Below are positions 12,201 to 21,171 of a DNA stretch of 64,000 bases, one piece after another. This DNA comes from Paratrimastix pyriformis (lineage: Eukaryota; Preaxostyla; Paratrimastigidae): NCBI GenBank assembly GCA_027972325.1, contig JAPMOS010000013.1, forward strand, positions 296,501 to 360,500, given 5' to 3'. The translations under genes were made by a program, and so were the position numbers. Every line of letters begins with the position of its first letter. The first letter of the stretch is position 1. The notes beneath the pieces are model-generated. The model ran no database searches. It was not told the DNA's origin and worked only from the letters and a program-made list of their open reading frames with translations.

Positions 12201-12266
12201 TGATCGGCCAAGCTTTGGATATTGATCCTGCGGACTCCCTTTCACAGGGAAAATTTGTTCGGCCAT
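9233..12266 (-). CDS. MOCOS-like: Molybdenum cofactor sulfurase, NifS-like domain, membrane-anchored
   Basis: Thirteen exons in consistent phase (12266-11933, 11886-11808, 11760-11625, 11572-11378, 11325-11216, 11152-11079, 10979-10908, 10554-10356, 10204-10087, 10025-9927, 9820-9761, 9648-9547, 9478-9233) give 607 aa. It is the PLP-dependent class V aminotransferase domain of Moco sulfurase, which sulfurates molybdenum cofactor for xanthine dehydrogenase and aldehyde oxidase type enzymes. Family marks: YLDYTG, LYGNSHS, VIFTSGATGALKI, RQNHNSVLGIRE, the PLP lysine in SFYKMFGFPGG, SGGTVV, the persulfide cysteine region TGCSCNPGAC and VRVSFGYLSTFE. Odd points: a membrane helix near residues 40-58 ahead of the domain, and no C-terminal MOSC domain before the stop. 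Most introns start GTCYG; the one at 10555-10907 carries CA/GT arrays. Confidence 0.9.
10646..10890. repeat. Interrupted GT/CA dinucleotide arrays in a Moco sulfurase intron
   Basis: Three runs of GT/GC-GT dinucleotides on the plus strand (about 10646-10700, 10739-10775 and 10842-10890), read as CA repeats in the sense of the gene, lie inside the longest intron of the Moco sulfurase gene. A C run at 10271-10285 lies in the next intron. Confidence 0.85.
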
Positions 12267-13064
12267 TCTCGGGCCTTTGGTCTTCGCCACGTCAGCGACA
12301 CGAGTCGAGAGAACCAATGGGGGAACGTGTCTGTCAGTGAGCAGCGCCGGTTCTGGCTGGCCCGTTCAGAGGGAACGTGAACGGGGATTCAGAACTGGTG
12401 TGGGATAAAGAATAAAAAAGGCACTCCGTCGGATTCTCGCACTCGACATCGAATTCTAATTTCGCAGTTGAGCGCAGTGTTTGTTGACATCATGGTAAAA
12501 ACGCGTTGGCCGAGCGGTACTATGGGCAGTTGCCAGACGCATGGAAAGAAAAGAAGGGAAGGGGGCAGGGCGGGGCGGAGTGGGGTGGGGTGGTGAGAAA
12601 CGGGCCCAGTTCGTCTCGCGTTTGCGCCTCGTGTGACGGACTAAAAATTCACAAAGGAAAGATCCCTAGGCACTGTAGTCCTGCTTGGTAAGTGGGCACC
12701 GTCTAATAGCACCACAAGAGCACAGTGGGAAAAAAGGTTAGCCGGCTCCCTCCGCCCGCGGGTCCTGCTGTCAGCGGGCCTGACGCTGCCGTCGTCCGTT
12801 GCAAGGGAGAGGGCAGCTCTGATCTGAGTGCAGCCTCGGAGGAGGTTAACTTAGAAATTACAATCAAGAGCCACTTTCCCTCCGGGTCCCACCACATCAA
12901 TCCATAGAGCTAAGGCAAGAGGACAACGATTCAAGGCGTCAAGCTGTTAAAATGCGCTCATTCGGGTCGTCTCCTGCCCAGAAACAAATAAAATCAAACG
13001 AAAATGCTGGGTGTGGACCCCTGGGTTTTCTCCTCCTGTGTTGTTGTGTCAACCATCATTCTCG
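12267..13064. other. Intergenic region between divergent genes
   Basis: About 800 bases between the start of the Moco sulfurase gene and the start of the LRR gene; the largest true intergenic gap in the left half. No open frame looks coding. A purine-rich, G-rich patch lies at 12540-12600. A 7-bp inverted repeat (12500-12506 with 12617-12623) around a GGCCGAGCGGT motif mimics a tRNA but fails other tests. Promoters of both genes are expected here. Confidence 0.5.
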
Positions 13065-14281
13065 ATGACTCACAAGATTTCAGTCCTTGGTGAGATTTAT
13101 CTGGTGGAACTGGTTTCTGGACCTCGCAATCCCGAAAAATTTGAGAGGTTCTTCGAGAAATCCTACCCCCAAGTGAAAAGGCTGGTGATTGATCTGCATG
13201 AACTGTGTTTCAACGTGGACGGAATTGAGCTAATTTTCCCGAACGTGGAAGACCTGACAATTGATGACAGTGGTAATTGTCCGCTCATTTTCGATGACTT
13301 CTTTTTGTTCCATCGAAGCGGAATATTTAGGCTGCCGCATCATCTACCAATGGCGCGGCATCATCCCTCTGGCTCCCCGCCTCAAAACTCTCGATATGCG
13401 TTTGAGTTTTCAGACCATGTTTGAAGGAGAAGACGGGCTGTCTGCGTGCCGTTTTTCATGGGTCTCAGGTGGACTTTTTTTTCATTTAATAGGAGACCGA
13501 TTTCCAAGTTGGTAAATCTCGAGCATTTTTATGTCCATCGGCTTCGTGACGCACAGCCATCCGACATGCTGGTCTGCCTTCCCTTCACTCCTTCTCTCTT
13601 CTTCAATGTCCAGGGACACAGAATCTGACGGCTTTGACCCACCTGAAGGATCTCTATTATTGGGGTTGCTCAACCAATGAATGCGGTGACGATGTGGACG
13701 TTGTCGACCTGAGCAACTGCACAGAGTTGGTCAAGGCCACCTTTCAAGAATCGCGGCTGATCTCCCCCACCGAGCCCGAGTCGGACGAGCGCAGGTATGG
13801 CTGTCCCATCAAATTCCCTCCGTCCCTGCGGGAGTTGACTTATATCTCTTGCTACGGATGTTCGTCTGCTGCTCTTCCTCCTCATCGTCCACTCACACCG
13901 GACACCACACCAACAGCCGGCCTCACCCCCCACCTGGCCGAGGAGCTCCGCAGGGCGGGGGTCCAACTGACCGCCCAACAATCGGAGATGTTCGCATCGG
14001 GGACCCTCAACATGACCACCGCCTCTTCCGGTCCGAGGGCCGGACGCCCCGGACCGGGGGATTTCGCCGGTGCGCGCCCGGTGCTCCCAGAGGAGGCATC
14101 GGAGCGCATGCCCAGGCGGGGCCGCAAGGCCGCCAAGCACGAGTCCGGCGGTGACGACGACGACGAGGGCTTCGAATCTGAGGATGATGACGATGAAGGA
14201 TCCGACTTCGAAGAAGGAGAGGGGTCTGGCGAGGAAAGTGCCGGGGAGGAGAAGAAGACCAAGAAACATCCGAGGAAGTAA
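13065..14281 (+). CDS. Leucine-rich-repeat protein with acidic C-terminal tail
   Basis: Four exons in phase (13065-13272, 13319-13439, 13493-13571, 13622-14281) give about 355 aa. Introns are 46, 53 and 50 nt with donors GTAATT, GTCTGC and GTCTGC; the first is the only GTAA donor in the well-resolved genes. The N-terminal half carries LRR-like blocks: QVKRLVIDLHELCFNVDGI, PNVEDLTIDDS, PRLKTLDMRLSF, LVNLEHFYVHRL, THLKDLYYWGC and PPSLRELTYISCYGC. The last quarter is low complexity and acidic (DDDDEGFESEDDDDEG) and ends Lys-rich, as seen in nuclear or histone-binding proteins. No F-box is visible. Its stop is 53 bases from the stop of the convergent F-box/LRR gene. A candidate donor GTCTGCT at about 13863 was not used because splicing there would destroy the acidic frame. 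Confidence 0.7.
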
Positions 14282-14334
14282 GCATTCGTCACGAAGATCT
14301 TCGTGCAGATGATATCCATCGCGGGTTGCCCATC

Positions 14335-16540
14335 TTATTCGTACCCGTCGCCAACAGAGAAATCTGGTTCCATCCGCCCACCGCAGGCTTCCAGAAAGAG
14401 CTCGAGAGTGTGGGACATCGAGGCCGAATTCTCGGGGCTCTCCAAATTCCATGTCAGCGTCCGGAGCGTGGCGTGGTTGGCGAGTGGGAGCACCTGGGGC
14501 CACTCAACCAAGCGGACGCCGGCAACCCAGAGGTACTCGAGGGACCGCCCGTCGTCCAGGATGGTGTCGACCACGCCTGCCCGCAGACACTTGGCCCGGA
14601 AGAGGGCGAGATCGATGAGGCGGGGACACCCCCGGAGCAGCGTCTGGACGTGGGTCTCGGTGAGTTTCCCCAGGTTGAGCTCAGCCCGAGACAGGGTGGC
14701 TGCGCTCCGGCCGCTCAAGGCCTGCATCATCTGGGCAATGAGAGGGCCCGGCACCGTCAGGTCGATTCCGATCTGGCCAAATGGGAAAAGGAGCAGTGAT
14801 GATGCATCCTGCCTCCAATCAGAGAGCCAGACCGTAAAGAGGCTGCACTCCCGCAGGATTCCTAAAAGGATGGCCGGGGACGGGGTTCTGGAGGAATCCC
14901 CCGGGAAGCACCATCGCAACTCCCGGAGCGACTGGAACATGCCGGGGCCGGGGAGATTCTCGGCGAGTCGAGCTGCCCCATGGAGCCCCAGGTGAACGAG
15001 TCGCTGGGTGGTGCTTAAGGGAGATGGCGCGGCGATGGCCTGAGAGATCAATTCAGGATCGTCCGCTTCGACGCGCAGCTCGGCCAGCTGGGGTGCACGC
15101 GAGATCAGCCAGTCTGTAGCATCGTCGGGCAGCCCACCAACGAATAATTTTCGAAGGGAAACCAGGGGAGGAGCCCCGGCATCGAGCCCCAGAGCCGACA
15201 ACATGTGAACCTCCCGGAGCTGAAGGACGCGCAAATGCCGTCGGCAATGAGTGGCGAGGAAGGAGAGGACTTTTGCATCCAGGGACAGTTCGCCGTCGAA
15301 GACAAGCTCCTCCAGTGGGCTGACCGGACCGACCTCCGGGTCGAGCCAACACGACGGACATGGGGCAGCTTGGCCAGAGGGCGACCCCGACAGAAGTTGG
15401 GTCATCATTGAATCGAGCGGGACCCGACTCGGCTCGCTGATGTCGATGGACAAGGCCAGTGTGAGGAGAGCGGCGTGGGTGGCTGCCCAAGGTTGCTCAG
15501 CGTGCAAATGAAGCTGGCGGAGGGACCCTTGGTGCAGCCGTCTTGACAGGCTCCTGAGCAGGGGCAACAATAAGCGCAACTGGGTGGCTTCAACTCGGGT
15601 GAAGTTCGGAAACGGCTGAAGAGTCGTCAGGGGGTGGGAAGAAGGGGGGGAGTTGTCAGACCTCCTCATCGCTCGCCGGGTTGTCATCGGGCAAAAACAA
15701 GCCGGCCTCGAGCTTGCGCAAGCGAGGGAGCTCCGTTAAAATGGTTATCAGTGCGGTGGTTGACGTGTCGATGGTCAGGCTCTCCAACAGGGGGGCTGTC
15801 TTCACCAGATCCGCAACCGCAGCCGCGTGGAAGCAGCACGTGGTGAGCTCCAAGGTGCGAAGTGCTGAAGGGAGAGTCCGAACCTCAACTGCCGATCCAA
15901 AAGCGAGGGATTCCATCGCCGGGAAGGAGGAGGCGGAGAGGGCCGTGGCAAACTGCACGGCCCCGAAATGGTGTGGCAGTGCGAGATGGCGAAGCTGCGG
16001 GGCCCAGCAGGCAAGGAGTCCTGGAAGCGCCTCTCCGAAAGACTCTGGTCCGTGGAGGTATTCCGCGCCAAAGAAGGTGGGATGGAGTATCTGGAGCGAA
16101 TGGGCCGCTGCACCGCTGAGACCAGGGTGACCCCACCCCCCAGCAAGGTTGAGATAGCGAATATGAGGAAATCTGGGGCTGAGCCATTCAAAGAAGGAAT
16201 CGTCCAGGACCGCGCGGTAAAGGCTAACAAATTGAAGCCTTTCTGGCGAATAAAATGAGAGAAGATATCGTATGGCGCTGGGGGGCGGAATTCGGTAGCA
16301 GGCAGCATTCTTGAAATCTTCTGACTCATGAAAATCCAGAGACGCCGCTGTGACATCTTGGAGCTGATAAAAGTCGGGGGGACGGTTTTTGAGAGCGTCG
16401 AAGACAGCCCGGGAAGGGAGAAAGGAACGATGGAAGATGCGCCGATAGAGGGCGTTGATCGCAGCAACAGAAAACAGGTTGGACCATTCGCCAACTTTTT
16501 CGAGGAGCAGAAGGACGAGATCGTCCGGAAGCCCTTGCAT
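14335..16540 (-). CDS. F-box-like leucine-rich-repeat protein
   Basis: Two exons (16540-15662 and 15615-14335) join in phase over a 46-nt intron with donor GTCTGA, giving 719 aa. The N-terminus MQGLPDDLVLLLLEKVGEW resembles an F-box helix; the rest is a long series of leucine-rich segments (HIRYLNLAGGW, QLRHLALPHHF, ALRTLELTTCCF, LLESLTIDTSTT, SPLEELVFDGEL, SLRKLFVGGLP, RLVHLGLHGAARL, SLEYLWVAGVRL, TLRTLTWNLES). The likely role, by family, is substrate recognition for an SCF-type ubiquitin ligase, but the F-box match is weak. The start ATG (16540-16538) overlaps the proposed ATG of the divergent SREK1-like gene in a shared CATG. Confidence 0.75.
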
Positions 16541-19500
16541 GGCCCGCCGCAAAAAACCCGGCGGAAGTGTGCCTCTCACCAAGGTCTTGGAGGCCAGGTC
16601 CTTGCGTTTTGTTTTTTGCGCAAAAAACGGCCGAAGAAATCCAAAAGGACGCACTTAGCGGGACAGCGACCCCTCCGCTAACGGAAGCAGAGAATCATCC
16701 GGTCTCAGCTCCGGCTCCGGCTCCACCCGTCGTCGAAGAATCAGGCCCTCGCTGGGTTTTCGCCTCGAACATCAACCGCGCGATTTCAGAGGAGAACCTG
16801 CGGTCATTCTTCGGGTTTTGTGGTGATATCACGTCGATTGCTTATTTTAAGTCAGTCGCCTTCGCGTCTTCGGTCCCACCCTGATGGTTTATCAATCCGT
16901 CACTAGTGATCCGAACACCACAGATTCCAACTTGGCTTGCGTGGAATTTGCCAAACCCAGCTCCGCCCAAACGGCGCTGGTTCTGAACAACACCGATATC
17001 GCCGGTAAGGAAATACATGTGATTCCGCACGGTCCCCCAGCACCCATCCAATACAAAATCCGAACTTCGACCGAGTTTGACCTTCCTGAAGTCGAAGAAT
17101 CCGATCTTTCGTTGGACACTGCCGAACGGACAACACTGGAAAAGATTCGCAAGACGATCTTTGTCGACAATCTTCATCCATTTGTCTGTTGACTCCCCCC
17201 TCATCCAAAACCGAGCCACAAGAGCCTGTTGTCATCTGCTCACATCCGCCACTTTCTCCCCTCTATTCCCTTCCTTCGCCCCTCCCATCCTCGCCCTGGT
17301 TCTCTCCGCCCCCCAGATTTCCACCGAGCAGGTGATGCTGTTCTTCAACGCTCTTGCCGGCACGGTGAGCTGTGCCCGACTTGGGGAGCGGTGGGACGCC
17401 CCCCGGCGCGACTGTGTCGTCAGTACGATTCCATTTCCCCGGGAGGTCGAGGTCACCGCCCCCGAGAAGGAAGAGGACCAGCCCCAACCCCCCAAGGCCG
17501 AGCCCGCGCAGCCCACCACCCGCCTGGCCGAGCTGCAGGCCAAGAAGGAGGCCGGTCCCCTGGACGATGACGAGGCCATCGAGTTGGAGGGCCTCCTGCA
17601 GGCCCCCGCCACCACCGCCACCACCGCCACCGCTGTCTCCACCATCACCACCACCTCCACCACCACCACCACCACCACCACCCCAACCTCACCCGCCTCG
17701 GAAGGTGATGTGACGCCGGCGATGAGTTCCCCCATGCCCACACCCACCCCTGCCGCCCGCCCGGCCGTCTCGGCTGAGGCGCGGGCCCAGCTGGAGGCCC
17801 TCTCGGGCCGGGACAAGTTCCTCTTCGCCAAGGGGGAGCCCAACTCGGAGATGGTCTGCCGGCTGGCCTGCGGGCCCGCCTGCCGGTACGGATGGGTCGA
17901 GTTCACCACCCGCAAGGCCGCCCGGATGGCGCTGCTCCTGAGCGGGGTCGCACTGGCCGGGCTGCCCATCCTGTCCGTCCCCCCTCCGTCCCTCCGTCCC
18001 CCCTCCCCCCCCCCCCCCCCCCCCCCGCTTCCTTGCCCCCGATCTCCTCAGCGCCCCTCGTCCTCCCTTACCCATCGCCCCCACTCGCCCCCACTCGCCC
18101 CCACTCGCCCCCACTCGCCCCCACTCGCCCCCACTCGCCCCCACTCGCTCCCCCTCTGTGGTGTGCGGATGTGTACTTGGGCGTCGGGACCTCATTCGTG
18201 GTGGCCCTGTCTTCTCGGCTGGTCCCCCGTGTCTCGCAGTGTGCGCCCCGCCGAGCGGTGCATCTCGATGACGGTCCTCAAGCCGGGCACCCCCATCCGG
18301 CGGCCGCCCCAGATGGAGCTCTTCGAGGCCCAGCAGGTCCTCACGGCCAAGGTGAGGGGTCCGCCGCCGCCGCCGCCGCCGCCCTTCTTCCTCCCCCCTC
18401 GCTCAGGCTCCGCCCCCGCCGAGTGGTGTGTTAACTATTGTTCCTGTTGGGTTGCTGTTGGTGGCGACGCGGGGTTTGTCCCGGACAGCCCTGCAGCGGC
18501 AGATGGAGCTGACCCGGATGCAGGAGCAGGTGCCCGACGACGAGCTCAGCGAGGGCGAGCGGGCCGAGCGGGTGCGGCGCCACCGGGCGCAGGCCGAGGA
18601 GGACGGGGCCGAGCCCACCGAGGGCGGGTCGTCGGGCGCTGGGGGGCACCACTCCGACCACCACCGGCACCGGCACTCCCACTCGCGGTCCCGGTCCCAC
18701 GGCCGGTCCCACTCGCACCACCACCACGGGGGCCACGACGAGGACCACCACCACGGGCACCACTCGCACTCGCGGCACCACTCGCGGTCCCGGTCCCACG
18801 CATCCAAGGGCAAGAGCAGGGGGCGGGACGAGAAGAAGGAGAAGGACGACCGCAAGGACCGCAAGGAGAGGGACGAGAAGAAGGAGAGGGACGACCGCAA
18901 GGAGAAGGACCGCGCCGAGGCCAAGCCGAAGGAGAAGGAGACCCGGGGGGATGCCGAGGCCGTGAAGGAGAAGAAAGACGCCGACGGGAAGGAGGCAAAG
19001 GCCCCCGCCGAGGCAGCCCCTGCCGCACCTACCGCCCCCACGGCCCCCGCGCCCGCTGCGGCGATGGAAAAGGAGGCCCAGCCCGCCGAGCCGAAGGCTC
19101 CCGAGCCGAAGAAGGAGGCCGAGGAACCCAAGAAGGAGGCCCCCGAGGAGGCCCCCAAGAAGGACGCCGAGAAGGAGGCCGACGAGAAGAAGCGACCCCG
19201 CGAGGAGAAGGGCAAGGACAAGGAGGACAAGGACAGGAAGGCCGACGAGGACGAGGGTGACCACAAGCGCCATCGCAGCTCCTCCCGGCACCGCAGCTCC
19301 TCCCGACAGCACAGTTCGCGTCACCACTCCCACGGCCATCACTCCCATGATGACCGCCACCACTCCCACGATGACCGCCACCATTCCCACGACGACCACC
19401 ACCGGGACCGCGACCGCGACTCGGACCGCCATGACCGGGACCGGGACCGCGATCGGGACAGCAGCCGCAGGGAGAAGGACAGGGACCGGGACAGCAGCCG

Positions 19501-20180
19501 CAGGGACAAGGACAGGGACGACGACCGTGACCGGGACCGCGACCGACACGAGCGCGACCGGGACTCGGACCGGCACCGCAGCAGCCACGCGCACCACGAC
19601 TCGGACAGGGACAGGGACAGGGACAGGGACCGTTCCCGCAACAAGGAGCGCGACCGGACGAAGGAGCGCAGGTCCGCCAACCCGAGCCCGTGGTGCCCGC
19701 TGCCCGTCCCCCTCCCCCCCGACCCTCCCATCTGACCCGTGTCTGTCTGCCTCATCCCCGGGGGATGCCAGCGAGACCAGCCGCAGCAGCGCTCGGCGGG
19801 ACGAGGAGAAGAGGCGCCCCTCGCGGAGCGCCAGCAAGGAAGCCGCCCTGGCAGCGGCGGGGAAGCCCGACGAGGCCAAGGAGGAGAAGCCCGCCGCCAC
19901 CCCGGCCGCCGCCCCCGAGGAGGAAACCAGCGACGAGGAGGACGACCGTAAGATGGCCATCGAAGAGGAGGCCGCCCCGGCCTCCAAGAAAGAGAAGGCC
20001 AAGGACGAGAGCAGCAGCGAGGAGGACGAGGATGAGGAGAGCAGCGACGAGGAGGAGGGCGACAGCAGCGACGAGAAGGCGAAGGCTGAGGCTAAGGCCA
20101 AGAGGGGGGCCAAGGACGAGAGCAGCAGCGAGGAGGAGAGCAGCGACGAGGAGGACAGCAAGAAGGCCTCGAAGAAGTGA
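16539..20180 (+). CDS. SREK1-like: SREK1-like two-RRM splicing regulator with RS/acidic tail
   Basis: Seven exons (16539-16583, 16648-16850, 16907-17183, 17317-17972, 18240-18351, 18497-19671, 19772-20180) join in phase to 958 aa. RRM1 has RWVFASNINRAISEENLRSF and LACVEFAKPSSAQTAL; RRM2 has RKTIFVDNLHPF, STEQVMLFFNALAGTVSCAR and GWVEFTTRKAARMALL. The RRM order and wording (front of RRM1 plus FFGFCGDI) fit the SREK1/SRrp86 family of splicing regulators. RRM2 holds an insertion of about 160 residues (acidic, then Thr-rich) between its two halves. The C-terminal half is His/RS-rich, then Lys/Glu and Arg/Asp repeats, then Glu/Ser-rich blocks ending KKASKK. The first exon is the least sure: its start is chosen because it restores phase, and its 3' splice site (CAAAAG) is weak. 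Confidence 0.8.
17973..18239 (+). repeat. Intron with C run and 10-base tandem array
   Basis: This SREK1-like intron, inside RRM2, begins GTCCGT, has a C run of about 21 bases near 18007, and then about eight copies of a 10-base unit CCACTCGCCC at 18079-18150. Confidence 0.85.
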
Positions 20181-20479
20181 TCATCTCCCCCTCTCTCATT
20201 TTTTCCCACCCACCCACTCTCGACACCCCCCGCTGTTTTTATTCGAACTTTCCTCTCGCATTTGGTCTCCCTCCATCCCATCGCCCCCACCACAACACAA
20301 ACCGAACGATGGGTGGTGACACTCTTGGTGCGGTCTCTTCGGGAGATGCGAACCATGATGGAAGCAGGCAGGAGAAGGGGGGGGGGGGGGGGGGGCGGAG
20401 GGGTGGGAGATTGCCGCGGCCTCAGAAGACCATCGTCCTCTGCGGGGGGGTGTTGACGCGAGGGTGGTGGGCGCGCGTT
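20181..20479. other. Convergent 3' region between SREK1-like and cornichon genes
   Basis: Roughly 300 bases between two converging stop codons, holding T- and C-rich sequence and a G run of about 19 bases at 20378-20396. No coding sequence seen; it must contain both 3' ends. Confidence 0.5.
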
Positions 20480-21076
20480 TCAAACCTTGGAGGGGACCAG
20501 ATGGTGGACGAGGCTCATGACGAGCCAGTACAGGTTGAGGAGGAAGAGCACAAGGTAGAAGCTACCGAGGAGACAGAATCAGTCTGGGTCCAGGTCGTGA
20601 TGTGGTAGCAGACCCAAGCTTGAGGTAGGCAAGCTTGTTCTCGTGCTGAATGACCTCAGTTCGGCGAATGCGGGTGTAATCGAAGCGCTTCTGGCCACGC
20701 TTCGTGAACCACCTATGATGATGCCGACTGAGGTGCTCGCTCCGAAATTAACAACACAGACATGTTGAAGTGATAGTAAGCGAGAGGGACGTTGATCAGG
20801 AAACCAATCCAATAGTGACCAGCAAGGTAGAGAAGGGTAATCACTCCCTGGACGATGTACTCCGGGATCACAAAAGGTTCGAGCCCTTGGCAAAAATCAA
20901 TTGGCCCCATAATGTCGCTGCTAAGATCGCCGAGAGCAACAAGCTAATAGAGCGTCGAGACGGCGCAGATGATCGACGCAGTGTACCGGGAAGCAGACCA
21001 AGTAGATTTGGTTGAAAATCAAAGCAATGGAGCCAATGAACGAAATAACCGTCACAAAAATCTCGAGCAACGCCAT
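20480..21076 (-). CDS. CNIH-like: Cornichon/Erv14 family ER cargo receptor
   Basis: Four exons (21076-20999, 20943-20762, 20712-20614, 20561-20480) join in phase to 146 aa. Cornichon/Erv14 proteins are small membrane proteins that recruit transmembrane cargo into COPII vesicles at the ER. Family signature: a first membrane helix (FVTVISFIGSIALIF), GPIDFCQGLEPFVIPEYIVQ, a second membrane helix ending PLAYYHFNM, the basic segment RFDYTRI and a final hydrophobic helix YLVLFLLNLYWLVMSL. Length equals that of animal and yeast homologues (about 140-160). All three introns have GTCTG donors and are about 48-55 nt. The start is 95 bases from that of the divergent F-box/TPR gene. Confidence 0.93.
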
Positions 21077-21171
21077 GAAAAACGAGGTGGGGAGACGGAG
21101 AGAGTCTCTCAGGACGGTGTTCTGCACCCTATTTCCTGTGTCATCTCGGTGCAGTGCTGTCTGGACCAAAG

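Noticed and set aside
12500-12623. tRNA-like fold: 7-bp end stem (AAACGCG with CGCGTTT) and a GGCCGAGCGGT D-arm-like motif
   Set aside because: No matching anticodon arm, no GTTCRA T-loop with paired stem, 124-base length and purine-rich middle; probably chance.
13863-13916. Possible extra intron (GTCTGCT to AACAG) in the LRR gene
   Set aside because: Removing it would shift the frame and destroy the acidic C-terminal tail, which looks coding.
18431-20356. Minus-strand open frame of 641 codons over the SREK1-like tail
   Set aside because: Antisense to RS and Lys/Glu repeats; hydrophobic low-complexity product typical of reversed charged repeats.
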